From contig NC_091274.1 in the NCBI RefSeq assembly GCF_042100115.1, positions 2,790,001 to 2,854,000 on the forward strand: DNA of 64,000 nucleotides, given 5' to 3'. Each line of letters opens with the position of its first letter. The first letter of the stretch is position 1. Below the pieces are notes generated by a model, which was not told the origin of the DNA, made no database searches, and saw only the letters and a program-made list of their open reading frames with translations. The DNA is from Alternaria dauci (Eukaryota > Ascomycota > Dothideomycetes > Pleosporales > Pleosporaceae). Position numbers and translations under genes: made by a program. Shown here one piece after another: positions 53,312 to 64,000 of this stretch.

Positions 53312-55262
53312 CTACAACACGCCCCTCTCCACAAACCTCACCGGCAAGTCCACACTCCTCGCCCTCAAATACTCGCAAACGTTCTTCCCCAGAGTATCAT
53401 AAGTACTACACGCGTCATATCCGCGGTCCAAATGGTCATGTAACAGAAAATGCACAGCCCTCAGATTCTTCATTTCAAACCGGTCAATCTTTTTTCCTTT
53501 ATATTCCTCCGGGCCTAATAACTCTTTGATCTTATCAATGGTGAGGAAACTGCGTAGCCACTGCCATTCATCCTCGTGACGTACGAAGAATCCAACGTTG
53601 GCGTCTGAACACTTGTCGCCGGAGCGGCCGAGAACTATGGATCCGAGAGGGAGGCGCACGGTGGGGCCAAAGTGCTCAAGGGATATAGGAGAGTCCGTTT
53701 CATACGAGGGTTGTTGACGGGGGTACTCCTGGAATGTGGGTGCGAGGGGAACATCTACTGTTTTCTTGCTGTGTTTGAAGCCAGACGATGTTTCGCCGTC
53801 CCAGATACAATGAACACGCTGCTTTACCGCTGATTGGGGCAGTAGAGAGGGGTGGTACTCGTAGTATGGTTTCCCCTCTGCTTGTCGGACGTCGTTGCCT
53901 AGTGAGGCGCCGGGACAGGACATCAAGAAGTTTACCATGGATATGCGGAAGAAGCCCTTTGGGTTACGCATGTTGAGTAGTTCCCTATCTTTGGATTGAG
54001 CAAAGACGCGGAAATCGACTGTGGCGACGTCTTGGTTGCGGCAGTCAATGACGGAGGAGCCGTTCTGCATAAACTTGAGGACGTCGAACTTTTTGATCAG
54101 CTCGGGACCGAGCTCGTACCGGATCTGCTCTTCGATCCATTGGCATTTCTCTTCAATGTGGAGCCCGACAAGGTATATGTGGTATTCAGCTTGCCAGCCG
54201 GCGAAGCCTGTGAGGCCAACTTTGGTTGTTGGCGGTGGAGGGAGGCCTTTAACACCGGATACTTTGACTTGGTCTTCGCCAATCTGCTCGAATTTGATGT
54301 TTGTCAAGTCGGCGGTCACGTCGCAGTTGTAGTACAGTGGGCCTTGAATCTCGTAGAGAAGTTGGGAAGTCACAGAGTTGACAGTCATACAGCCGCCGGT
54401 GTTCTTCTCCTTGTACATCACACCCTCCCCCTTGTTGTCGATGGCGCAGATAGGGAAGCCCATATTGATGTGCTTGCCTTGTGCCAGCAGACTACGGAAG
54501 TCTGAGCAGTAGCCTCCGGATACATATGCAGCGCATTCCAGAAGATGACCTTGAGCGCTTAGTATATCGTAGGAGGATGAGAATGAATGACTTACCAATT
54601 ACAAGAGAGCCAGCCAGCTCGTCGAATTGATCATTCGTCCATTCATGCCACCAAGCCGCAGCGCCGATGATAGGTGAAGCGTCTGAAACACGACCCGCAA
54701 TGACAATGTCAGCACCTTCCGTGAGTGCTCTAGCAATACCCAAACCACCAAGATAGCATTGGGCGCAAACAGGTTCCAGTCCCCATTCTGCCACCGACTT
54801 CTCATGCATCAAACTCTTGAACCCCTCGCCTTTATCCAACATGCTCTTGACAGTGCCTGTAACATCATCGCCCTCAATCCAAGCTACCTTCAACGGATAT
54901 CCAGCTTCCTTACATGTCTTATCCACGAGTTGAGCCAGCAGCTCTGTATCTGACGCGCCAGCATTAACACAGACCTTGATGCCGCGGGTAGCAATGTCCT
55001 GTATCGCGGGTGTAAAGCAATCCATAAAGTTCTCAGCAAACATGGCATAGTTGAGCTTTTCCTCGAAAGAACGCGCTTGAAGCATTTGCTCCTTGTTCCT
55101 GAGCTTTCCAGTGCCGTGCATGGTCATTGTCATCTCGGAGAGCCAGTCTCCTACGATGACATCGACGTCGTCTTTTGCCAGAGATGCGATTGCTCGGACG
55201 CGGTCGGAGAAGCCACCTGAGGCACCGCCAACGCGGACTGGTCGACGGACTGCAGGAGCCAT
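53312..55262 (-). CDS. AtuA-like (DUF1446) protein
   Basis: Exons 54596-55262 and 53312-54549 with a 46-base intron give about 634 residues. The N-terminal two thirds match the acyclic terpene utilisation AtuA/DUF1446 family: VRVGGASGGFSDR at the start, VIVGDWLSEMTMT, VCVNAGASDTELL, ADIVIAGRVSDASP, and, across the intron, VIGHLLECAAYVSGGYCSDF. The final 120 residues (LPLGSIVLGRSGDKCSDANV, then LLHDHLDRGYDAC) form the small ferredoxin-fold-like domain often fused to AtuA in fungi. In Pseudomonas, atuA belongs to the citronellol/geraniol catabolism cluster, but its biochemical role is unsettled; extending this to fungi is inference. No signal peptide is seen. Confidence 0.88.
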
Positions 55263-57032
55263 GTTGGGATGGTATCAGGGCTTCTGTCGGTTTGGAGAGA
55301 GTGGTGAGGAGGCGCAGGGTGGTTATGGTACCGAGAGGGAGCCATGGTGAGATGTACTGCTACAGAGATGCAGCAGTCTTCCCCTCATGCCTCTGGCAGC
55401 TGCAAAGGAAGTCGAGAGGCTGTCCATATCCGCACGATGCTCAAGACTATTCGTTGACAACTAAAATGGAGATGTACCCCACCCGGGCCATCTGCCGGGG
55501 CTGAGCAGCGGCTAAGACCTGACCCACTCTCTCCGCTTTGGAGAATCGGTAATGCGTAACCGAGCATACGCGGGCACGGGACTCTTTCAACGTCAAGCTG
55601 GGGTGCGCGATGCTGAGCGGGTCGTGGAGTCGCGGAGTGTCGGAGATCTAGCAGGGACTTGATGTTGAACTTGATCAAGTTTTGTTGGTTAGCGAAGCCT
55701 TCACTGGGTTTTCACGAACCGTTTTGGCGCTGATCGACTGGATTTGCTCGCTAACGATAAAACCTCTCTGAGGTGCAGATTGGGGCCGCAAGTCTTGCAA
55801 AGGGTGGTGATCGCATCTTTGCAAGACATGGTGCGAAGGCCATTGCGCACCCGGTAGGGCTCGTTGCAGCCGCGACTCAAGCGGAGCTTACTACCGTAGT
55901 AGCGGCCTCAGACCGGCTGGGTGGGATATACCGTATACGCGGCAGGTCGGCCCCCACACTGACCTATGCGCTTCTCATACACTCCCACTCTAGCACTTAC
56001 TCAAAGTCTGTTAGCACGATTCCAGGGACTATGACGTGGTACCTATCATACTTTCAGACATTGCATGCTCAGGGCTTTAGGTGATTAAGGGAAGTTTTAC
56101 GCCCATAATTTGGCGATGCATGTTTTGCGACATGTCTTTGAGAAAGCCGCGGTTAACATCTTCTTGTCGTCAGGGACTGTGATCTTTCCGAGGGGGCTTT
56201 CGCGCTCGACGGACTCGATTGTAAGGTCTGGTGTTGACGCTTTCAGAATGATGCATGGGCTGTTCGTTGGTCTTGGGCTTGGTACAGGCGCTGACGGCTC
56301 TGTAGTAGCCATAACAGGGGGTTTCGCATCTCGCGAGGAATGTTTTCGACAGTCAAGGTATCAGAAAGATTGATGACAGGCGGAGGCAGCCGATGGACGG
56401 AACGAAGGCTTGAATTGGCCTTTCCTTTGACTTTGCCAGTTGCCCTTACCTTGCTGCCGCTTCCCAAGGATAGGCGGTTGCTGTGTTAGTGTCGTTGTGT
56501 CGGGTGGAGACGTATCCCGTTGCGTAAATGAACAATCTCAATGATAATCCAGTGTTTCCCGTTGACTTTTGCTGCGCTAGTCTACTTGCGGTAACCGGCT
56601 AGTCTATTACGGTATCACGCCGGGAACCACGGTACAGCAGTCATCCAGACGACAGGCCCCAGCGAAACAATAATTTAACCGTTCCCCAACGCACAACCCG
56701 GTAACTATTGCTGAATCATGGCCCCCTTGAGCTATAAGGCAATTCTACACACTTATGGCATGCAATGCTTACCGCGCTTTCTTGCGAGGATGCAATGGCG
56801 TCTCCCGCCCGTCTAGTCATGATGAGAGCGTGGCACGGTTCCGCCACGGCCCCTAAACCCCCAAAAACCTCTACTTGCAAAAGCCCGACATTCGTAATAA
56901 ACACACATGTCGTGTAACAGAGCCAGAGTCCCACCGCGTCACACAAACCACGTGCGCGCATCCGGCCGAAACTAAAACGGCACACCACCCCCCTAGCCAT
57001 CCCCCCTCCCCGCATCTCCACCCCCAAGACCA
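55263..57032. other. Intergenic 1.8 kb with one possible small ORF
   Basis: Apart from the frame at 56097-56312 no gene-like signal is seen. Frames near 55.4-56.1 kb and 56.7-57.0 kb lack domains. The last part is the promoter of the F-box gene. Confidence 0.4.
56097..56312 (-). CDS. Small hypothetical ORF
   Basis: An ATG frame of 71 codons with protein-like text (SPCIILKASTPDLTIESVER, GKITVPDDKKMLTAAF). The open frame continues about 16 codons upstream, and a GTAAGG donor near 56446 on the same strand could belong to an upstream exon, but no complete model emerges. No family recognised. Confidence 0.25.
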   Translation of the reverse strand: MATTEPSAPVPSPRPTNSPCIILKASTPDLTIESVERESPLGKITVPDDKKMLTAAFSKTCRKTCIAKLWA

Positions 57033-58530
57033 ATGTCGCAGTCACCCGGGCGCTCTAGCGCGACCGTTACGCTACCCTATGCAGCAGCGCCGTCGACGCC
57101 TCGCCGCCAAACCAGCGACGCTCTGCCCCCGTATCTGGGCCGCCACATCCAGCTCGGCTTCACACAAGACGATGTCGCCGCCCTCATCTCGTCCATCGAC
57201 TCGAGCCAGGCGCCGCTGCCCGAGTCTGCACATGGCCACCCAACGCTAGCGCGGCTTCCCGCTGAACTGCTGCTCCAGGTTCTCGAACACGTTCCTGTCG
57301 ATCATGTGCTCGATTGGCGGCTAGTGTGCCGTGGGTTTCGCGACGCGATTGATGGCCGGGTGCTGTATCATTGTGTGCAGAGGACGCAGTTGGTGGGATA
57401 TGTGGGGCCAAGAGATGACCCCCGTATGGACGTTTTGGACGATGAAGAGTATGAGGCTGTGCACTTGATTGAGGCGGATTTTGTGAGCATCGAGCAGGAT
57501 GCGAAGTGTCTGGAGGAAAAAAGACCAATTTGGAGCGGTAAACACGCCGTGTTCAGGATCAAGGATGAATGGTACCGCGCGTTCAGAACGATATGTGGTT
57601 TAGAGACACAACCGGGAGATACGCTTAATGGCGTCGCGCCACAGTGGCTCGGCCTACTCGATCGACTGGCAATGCTACAGAACGAAGAACTTTATGGTTT
57701 ACTGCGCTGGTGCATCCGGCTGGACCACGCCGTCCTGGACCTAGACTTTCCCGTCGACATAAATCGCTTACATTTCGACTTTGACGTCAACCTACGGACG
57801 GGCCTTGTACGTGTAGCATGGAAAGACATGCTCGTCCGGTTCCTCAAAACAGAACGCGCACTACGCATACTAATGGACGAAGTTGGTGCCCCCCACAGAG
57901 CTCTCTCTCTCTCTCTACACACTGCTCTCCAACTAACAAACCCAACAGAAACGCGACTCCAGATTCACATTCTCCCACCACGAAGACTGCCTCCGCTCCA
58001 TCCGCCGCACACGCCTTCTCTCGTCACTAACCACCACCCAACTCGACAACACCATCCGCTGGGCCATGCGCCCCCTCACCCCCCTCTTCGGCATCCCATC
58101 CACTCGCCACGCCTCCTCCCCACTGACCCGCATCGAAAACGTCGCTATAAGCGTGCTCCTCCTCCTGCGCCGCACCGCCGCGCTCTCCCCATCCCAACTC
58201 TCCTACCTCCGCGACTTACATGCGACCTACCAGGCCCTCGAGTCCTCACTCCGCGCGTTAGATGCTACGTACACGGAATTCAAATCGTACATGTCTATAC
58301 CCGGGTTCCAGACGACGATTTTGTTACCGTCCATGATTAGCAATGCGAAGAGTGTGCCAGGGAACCCTGTCGCGTGGAGCGATGAGCTGAGGGTGAGGAT
58401 CGAGTGCCAGGTCGCGAGGTGGAAGCAGCAGGCTGGGGTTATGGAAAAGGTGAGGGGGTTGTTGGAGGGGAGCTGTGAGGCTATGGCTGCGCCGGAGGAT
58501 GGGTTTGATGAGCTTGGGAGTGATTTTTGA
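57033..58530 (+). CDS. F-box protein, hypothetical
   Basis: Exons 57033-57881 and 57949-58530 give about 476 residues. An F-box lies at residues 70-110 (LARLPAELLLQVLEHVPVDH, then WRLVCRGFRDA), the typical LPxELLxxVL...LRLVCRxFR pattern that binds Skp1 in SCF ubiquitin ligases. The rest contains no LRR or WD repeats that I can see; a region with SPSQLSYLRDLHATYQALES is helical. The intron has the weaker donor GTTGGT and contains a CT dinucleotide run before a CTAAC branch and CAACAG acceptor; reading through it shifts the frame and gives an Arg/His/Pro-rich artefact. Its substrate is unknown. Confidence 0.78.
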
Positions 58531-59125
58531 TATGTGGGTGGCTTGCGGCGCGCTGGTGGTATGATGATGGTTCTTTTCTTGGACTTTTTTGTCTGGATGT
58601 ATACATTTTTAGTCGTGTTTCTTATCTTTTTTGCAATGGTTCGAGCAACACAGAGCCAGGAATCTTCCAACTACATCAAGAGCAGTCACGGGACGGGTAT
58701 CACATAGAAAATGATTGTCTCAAACCCATAGGAACATAAACAAAGTATCCAAGTCACACATATCAAGCCAACCCAAGTTCGTAAAGTATTATAATTAAGG
58801 CGTGGACGCTAATCTAAGCTCCATATACCGAATGCGTAACCCATGTGTATCTCAGAGTATCGTCCTCTCTCATCAAAGCCCAAAACAAAAAGCGCCAATG
58901 TCAACCATCAATCATGGCCGCTGACACGCTATCCAAAATAGCCGCGACAACAAGCGCCAGCTGGGTGCGCGCCGTGCCACGATATGCTCGCTAATTGCAA
59001 GTTGAACGGGGTAGTACAAAAGATGCAATACCATGCAGGTATAAACAGAGGCCGAGCGCAGCCCAGCATGCAATGCACGAGTGATGAACAATCTCTCAAG
59101 CAGCGGAGCGGTACAACGCACCGCT
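58531..59125. other. Convergent intergenic region
   Basis: 3' flanks of the F-box gene (plus) and the Pir-like gene (minus). No gene is seen. Confidence 0.4.
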
Positions 59126-59978
59126 CTAAAGCACCAAAGCCGCGCCAAGGAAAACCATGGACGTGCCGAACATGGCAAAGGGAGCCATGCCCATGGACGC
59201 AGCAACGCCCTCAGCAGGAGGCGCAGCCGCGTCGCCAGAGGCCGTTGCATCCGCGCTCTCAGAGCCCGTCGCCGTCGCGCTGTTGGAAAAGGGCGTCGCA
59301 GACGAGAACCCACTGCCAGTCATGGACCTGCTCTCGCTGCTCAGCCCGCTCGTCTCCGTCGCCGAAATCACACTCGTCGACCCCTCGAGCGCACTGCTCA
59401 TGGTACTGCTCGCCTCGGCCTCGCTGCTGCTACGACTGCTGCTCGCCGCTGGCGACTCATCGTAAATGGCCTGGATGCGAATCTCGTGGCACTGGGCGCC
59501 GATCCACTGGTCGTACAGGTTGCCAAAGGCGCCGCTCATGCAGCGCCACCAGCGTGTGCTGCCGCCGATGGCGAGCGAGTCGTTGGCGCAGACGGAGAAG
59601 CCGCCCGTGTAGATGGCGCCGGCCTGTGGTGGGCCGTCGAATTGGAATTGTTGGTTTGCGACAATGGAGCCGGTGCGGCCGTATTGGTCGTGCAGGATGC
59701 CGTCTTCGAGGGTGCAGAGGAGGTCGCCGTCAGATGCCTGGGGTTATCACGTCAATATACTGTGCAGTGGGTGTATGGGGAGGAGGTGGATGTACCTCTT
59801 GAGCGGTCTCGCGCTTCTTCAGAGTGGGGTTCTCGAGCGTGCCGATGCGAAAGGGCGTGTCGACGGTGGTCTTGCAGCCCTCGGGCGCGGGAGCCTCGGG
59901 CGCAATGCCCTCCTCAACCGCCTGGGCGAGGCTTGTGGCCGCGAAGAAAAGCGGAGCGATGATGGTGGAAGCGCGCAT
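59126..59978 (-). CDS. Pir-like cell wall protein with probable GPI anchor signal
   Basis: Exons 59796-59978 and 59126-59737 with a 58-base intron give about 264 residues. A signal peptide opens the protein (STIIAPLFFAATSLAQA). Residues 30-150 contain the Pir-type C-terminal cysteine domain: CTLEDGILHDQYGRTGSIVA, FQFDGPPQAGAIY, then WWRCMSGAFGNLYDQWIGAQC. A Lys-Arg pair before TAQE could be a Kex2 site. The following 90 residues are Ser/Thr/Ala-rich (likely O-mannosylated), and the C-terminus is hydrophobic (MAPFAMFGTSMVFLGAALVL), as for GPI attachment. Classical yeast Pir proteins have internal repeats and no GPI anchor, so this is a Pir-related mould form. It presumably sits in the wall or on the plasma membrane. 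Confidence 0.85.
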
Positions 59979-60711
59979 CGTATCGGTCCAAGGATCCCTG
60001 GCAAAATATATAGTAGACGCACAAGTCAGGCCAAGAAGAGTGCGAGGCTATGTCGTATCGTATTACTCGTGGCGGTGTAAGGTGCAGTGCTTCGTAAAGT
60101 CGTGAGGAATGGCGGGAGGAGAAGAGCAGTGGTGGGAGCAAGGCGGCTGATAAGAGGCTGGACGCAAGGCCCAGCCTAGAATTATTTGTTGGTGTAACGC
60201 TCCGACGCGGCTTCCTCTCCCAAGCAAGGCCGGCGACGCAAAAGCAAGCTGTACCTGCAGATCGGCGGCCGCATCGGGCAAGGCCCAACGCGCGGACGGG
60301 CTGTTAGGGGTCCCTGCGTAGATTGCATTGTTTATCGTTGAGATGATGATAGCTTTGCCGAGATGAAACATGCGCGCCATAGGGATGACGCAGTTGGAAC
60401 ATCTGGGGAACAGCAATATGAGGCTGTCTCACTCCACCGCGCATGCACAGCCCGAGTCGTCGTGTTTCGTGCAACAGCGCCTTTTGCTACGAGTGCCTGT
60501 CGTCGGCGCCAGTGCAGGAACCCGCCGCCGACGTTGGAACTGGCGCCTGTCACAAGCTGCCCACTAAGCTGCACCCGATCTGGGCACTGCAAGCACAAGA
60601 TCTGGGCAAACATCCAAACCGGCTTTCAATTGACTCGCCCCATGGTAGCCAGCCCTCGCGGTTACGGACAACGGCAACACCCCTCGCATTATACACTATC
60701 GAGTGCCCACT
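59979..60711. other. Intergenic, no gene seen
   Basis: Promoter of the Pir-like gene and 3' flank of the Q/P-rich gene. No other feature. Confidence 0.4.
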
Positions 60712-62767
60712 CTACACTAGACTACCATAGTCCACGCCCGGATATCCCTTCGGCTCAGCGGGGCGCGTGTGCGCTCCAGAGACATCGGCGTCGACCGCCA
60801 TCGCAACCTTGGTCTCCTCACAAACACGCCGGACCGCATACGTCTCCAACTCAGCAGCCCTAGCCCGCAGCGCAGGGACGTCTGTCTTGTCCCGCTTGTC
60901 CAGGTCGGGATGGTTCAGCACCCCCGGCTTGTACCAGTCTGCACAGTGTGCTGGTATTAGATCATCAATGTCTTCGGGTGCATGCATCATCTCGAGGAAG
61001 AAGAACTTGTACCATCCCGCTCGGTTCAGCGCTGGCATGTACGTCGTGTAGCCCGTCATTGCTGTCGGCACCTCACCTTTTACTTTTACCTCTTGGGCAT
61101 GCGAGTGCTGGTTGAAGTTCCACTTTGGTGCCAAGTCGGGTTGGCAGGGCACCATCATGTGAGGGATCCCTTCAAGACTCCACATCTTTGCAAACGCGCT
61201 GTAGGACCTGTACGAAAAAAGACCTGACTGCACGTCAACACTGTATCATGTTTCGACAACTCTAACACTTACGACACGCGTCGTCGCTCAATTTCACCCA
61301 GCTCCCGATGATTTTTGTTGCTTCCAACACGCCAGTGTGTCGAGGCTCAAATCTCCGATCCAAAGCGTCGAAAAGCAAGTCTGCCAGTATGTAGAATTCG
61401 CGTGTTGGAACTTCTGTTGCCGGATCGGCAAACCTCCATGGGTCGGCAAGTGGTACTGTACTGCCACTAACAGACCGACGAGGAATGCTAAAACCAGGAG
61501 ACGGCATTCCACTCTGCGACGCCGATGGACGAAAGGCTTGGTACTGCGAACCCGAAATAGACTCTTGCGGTTTCGGCTCGTCAAGACTCAAATTTCCCAT
61601 ATTTGCGGGGAGCTCCGCAGGAAGCTCTGCAATAAACTCGGTTGGCATCGAGTGCGGTGTGGCATCATGTGTTGTGGGCGGTGACGGCTGGCTTGGCTGC
61701 ACAGGCTTGTTTGGCGGCACTTGAGGCGATGCAGTCGTCTGATGTGTAGGTGGGGGGCTGACAGAATGAGGCTGCGTCGGCGACTGTCCGTGGCCTTGTG
61801 AGCCAACTGGAGACGGGCTGCTCCATTGGTGCTGATACACGTTATGAACCTGTGGACTCGTGGAACCGTTCTGTTGTGAGGAATACGGGAGAGTGCCCGA
61901 TTGCTGCTCGGTACTTGCTGGAGGCATCTGTGAGCTTCCCGACTGCTGCCACTGTGGTTGAACGGGCTGTGTGGGTATGACTGGAGACATGCCCGAAGTA
62001 TGGGGAGGTGGCGTGTGTTGAGCCGGATAAGAGCTTCCAACTACGCCCATCTGCTGTCCAGCATATTGGCTCTGTTCATGGACAGACACCTGAGGCTGGC
62101 CTGGCGAAGTCTGTCCATGTTCGTATTGCCCCTGCGCCTGTGTCTGCTCCGCGTTGCCTCCACCTTGACCATATTGCCATGCTGTGTGCGTAGTGCCAGT
62201 GACCGGTGGTTGCGACGCGTATGATTGGTAACTCGGCGCAGGGCTCGTCTGTTGTGGGAAGTAATTGTTCTGTCCCGAGTGGCCTGACACGGGCGTCGAG
62301 CTGTTGAAGTGCTGGTACGGAGACTGCTGCGAAGAGGGGTACGCGTTCGGCGTCTGGGACGGAGGTTGATGCTGCTGTTGGCCCCATTGCTGTGATTGCG
62401 ACTGGGGAGTGAAGCCTTGACCCTGGGGTTGCGGGTACGATTGGTTCTGGTTCTGGTTCTGGTTCTGCTGCCCGTAATGATTCTGGTAGTTGTGGTAGTT
62501 CTGGAGATGCTGGGGTGGGCCTGCTGAAGGCTTGTTTCCGAGCTTGGAGCTTATCGTCTTGCCCAGCTTGTTCAACATTGGCTTGCCTGTCGTGACGGCC
62601 TGCTCATACCGCTGATTAAGCATCTGACCGAATCCGCCAACACCCTTTTGTGATTGACTTGATGCCCCATATGTCGTCGCATTGGGCTGATAGCTCGGTG
62701 GCTGCTGGGTGCCCTGGGCCGGAGGAGCATAGGGCCCTGGCGAAGGCATCGAGTTGTATTGCGACAT
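60712..62767 (-). CDS. Gln/Pro-rich protein with conserved C-terminal domain
   Basis: Exons 61273-62767 and 60712-61223 with a 49-base intron give about 668 residues. The first 430 residues are Gln/Pro/Ser/Tyr-rich with an NQNQNQNQ run and repeated QPP and SQQ blocks, the composition of prion-like or condensate-forming regions. Near the start lies MLNQRYEQAVTTGKPMLNKL, a more conserved helical motif. The C-terminal 220 residues appear folded: PWRFADPATEVPTREFYILA, DRRFEPRHTGVLEATKIIG and, beyond the intron, SYRSYSAFAKMWSLEGIP and MPALNRAGWYKFFFLEMM. I do not know a name for this domain, although it looks conserved. The start is the ATG at 62767 (SQYNSM); the frame is open further up but that part looks like leader sequence. 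Confidence 0.72.
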
Positions 62768-63209
62768 GGTGCCTACGACGCGATATCGGTGAGCTCTTGA
62801 GGGTAAGCAGAGCGCGTCTCCCGTGGACAAGAGACATCCCGATGCTGCGCCCAAGGCCCGCCGCGGCAGATGAGCATCAGCCGCACCGTACCGCATACGA
62901 CGCTTGGCGGCGATCCGTCGAGCCTAGGGTTAGCGAGGTCATTATCGTTAGTACGATGATCAAAATATGTCAACTGTGCGAAGGTATGAAGCAATGTCTC
63001 GATTGAAGTCACGATAGCCGATAGTGGCATGTTTGGTGTTGCCCAGAGATGTGGATTACTTTGCGGAAGTGACGGCATGCTTGGACCCTGGAAGCTGCAG
63101 CGTGCGGACCGAAGCGGCCACCCGTCAGAACACCACCCTGCCATAACATCGTGATTAAGATTAAAACATGGCATTATCGGATATCTTGCATCTACACAAA
63201 ACGACTGCA
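62768..63209. other. Intergenic, no gene seen
   Basis: Promoter and leader of the Q/P-rich gene and 3' flank of the dehydrogenase gene. Confidence 0.35.
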
Positions 63210-64000
63210 TCAATGGATGGCGGAGTCTACACGACTCATACTTCCGACTTCTACCAGAATCTTGACCTGGTTCTCCTTGTCGTGGATCAAAGTCTTAATC
63301 CCGCCTTCGACTAGATCCTCCAGACTGATCTTGCTCGTAATCATCCTCATAGGCTTCAAAGTACCTACAAGTATGTCAGCGACTGGGCATTTTGAATCTT
63401 GCCTACGTTACAACTTACCAGCAGCCAAATGCTCAATAACCGCCTCAAGGTCCTTTCTTTGATAGCCCAAGACGGCAGTATAGTGCGCCTCTCGGACCAC
63501 AAGCATGTTGGGATTGAACGGCACCTCCTTCTCCCAGATCGCCACGTTCACGACCGTACCTCGGGCCCGTACCGATTTGCAAGCAGTCGTAAGACTCGCT
63601 GGTACGCCGGCGCAGTCGAACACCACATCCGGCCCGTCCCTACCGCTAAGCGCCTTGCTCATCTTGACAACGTCGTACGTCTTCGGGCAGAGGACATGAT
63701 GAGCACCAAACTCTCTTGCGTAGCGCTGCCGTGCGCCGGACACCTCGCTCACGATAATCTTCCTTGTGCCGAGTGCGACCAGACATTGAACAATTGCGAG
63801 CCCAATTGGTCCGCCACCAAGAATCATGACGACGGACTCAGGTGTGAGTGGAGCAGCGGAGACGGCATGCCATGCGACACCAAGGGGCTCTACCAGCGCA
63901 CCAACGTCAAGCGGTACGTTGTTGGGTAAATTTAGCACCGCACCCTCAGGCACAACAACGGAGTCGCTCAGGCCGCCACCTCCTCCTGAAAGCCCGATGA
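63210..64000 (-). CDS. Zinc-type alcohol dehydrogenase, butanediol dehydrogenase-like (5' part cut by window edge)
   Basis: Exons 63419 to beyond 64000 and 63210-63364 (54-base intron) give the C-terminal 244 residues of a medium-chain dehydrogenase; the N-terminal catalytic zinc residues lie outside the window. Visible are GLSGGGGGLSDSVVVP, typical of (2R,3R)-butanediol dehydrogenases just after the structural zinc loop, PLGVAWHAV, and the NAD(P)-binding Rossmann turn MILGGGPIGLAIVQCLVALG. The end of the protein, TSKISLEDLVEGGI, is also standard. It probably oxidises acetoin/butanediol or a polyol with NAD. The substrate cannot be decided without the missing part. Confidence 0.88.

Noticed and set aside
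57882..57948. CT dinucleotide run as a separate microsatellite feature
   Set aside because: It is the polypyrimidine part of the F-box gene intron.
58066..58340. Arg/His/Pro-rich continuation of the F-box gene frame
   Set aside because: It results from reading through the 57882-57948 intron; the spliced frame is more protein-like.
1..64000. CRISPR arrays, bacterial operons, riboswitches, telomeric TTAGGG arrays, rRNA genes
   Set aside because: Nothing of this kind was seen; the window is fungal nuclear DNA. No tRNA was recognised by eye, but a tRNAscan run would be needed to exclude them.

Overview
The window is nuclear DNA of a filamentous ascomycete (Pezizomycotina). Nearly every protein gene is interrupted by 40-65 base introns with GT(A/G)AG-type donors, CTAAC or CTGAC branch sites and CAG/TAG acceptors. 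The gene families are typical of plant-associated or saprobic moulds: two Zn2Cys6 regulators, a secreted GH3 glycosidase, a Pir-type wall protein, F-box-like LPxELR proteins and the chitin synthase export chaperone. A member of Dothideomycetes/Pleosporales is my guess from this style and content; no marker gene proves it.

Layout. 0-11 kb: amino acid permease, small TIGR04076 protein, aldo/keto reductase with a long N-terminal extension, Zn2Cys6 regulator and secreted GH3 beta-glucosidase. 11-18 kb: gene-poor, with one conserved hypothetical gene, a faint reverse transcriptase relic and an AT-rich, RIP-like stretch. 18-25 kb: two LINE-type genes placed head to head, a zinc-knuckle ORF1-like gene on the minus strand and an endonuclease/reverse transcriptase gene on the plus strand that carries spliceosomal introns and one nonsense codon. 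25-29 kb: pyrimidine-rich low-complexity DNA, then an intron-dense stretch whose reading frame does not close. 29-48 kb: housekeeping-like genes (LPxELR protein, dihydroxyacetone kinase, GPI11/PIG-F, translin, U2 snRNA, a tandem trio of small paralogues, a second Zn2Cys6 regulator, CHS7). 48-64 kb: phenol hydroxylase-type monooxygenase, a 3.5 kb gene desert, AtuA-like protein, F-box protein, Pir/GPI wall protein, a Q/P-rich protein and a butanediol-type alcohol dehydrogenase cut by the window edge.

The most striking feature is the U2 snRNA gene on the minus strand near 37.1 kb. It has recognisable stem-loops, an Sm site and an upstream TATA box, but it is interrupted by a 60-base mRNA-type intron placed directly after GUAGUA, the element with which U2 recognises branch sites. 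The spliceosome would therefore have to splice its own U2 precursor.

The genes do not form one obvious pathway. Possible functional groupings are sugar/glycerol metabolism (GH3, dihydroxyacetone kinase, butanediol-type dehydrogenase), wall and GPI biology (GPI11, CHS7, Pir-like protein) and degradation of aromatic or terpenoid compounds (monooxygenase, AtuA-like protein); these groupings are inference. All gene models were spliced by eye.
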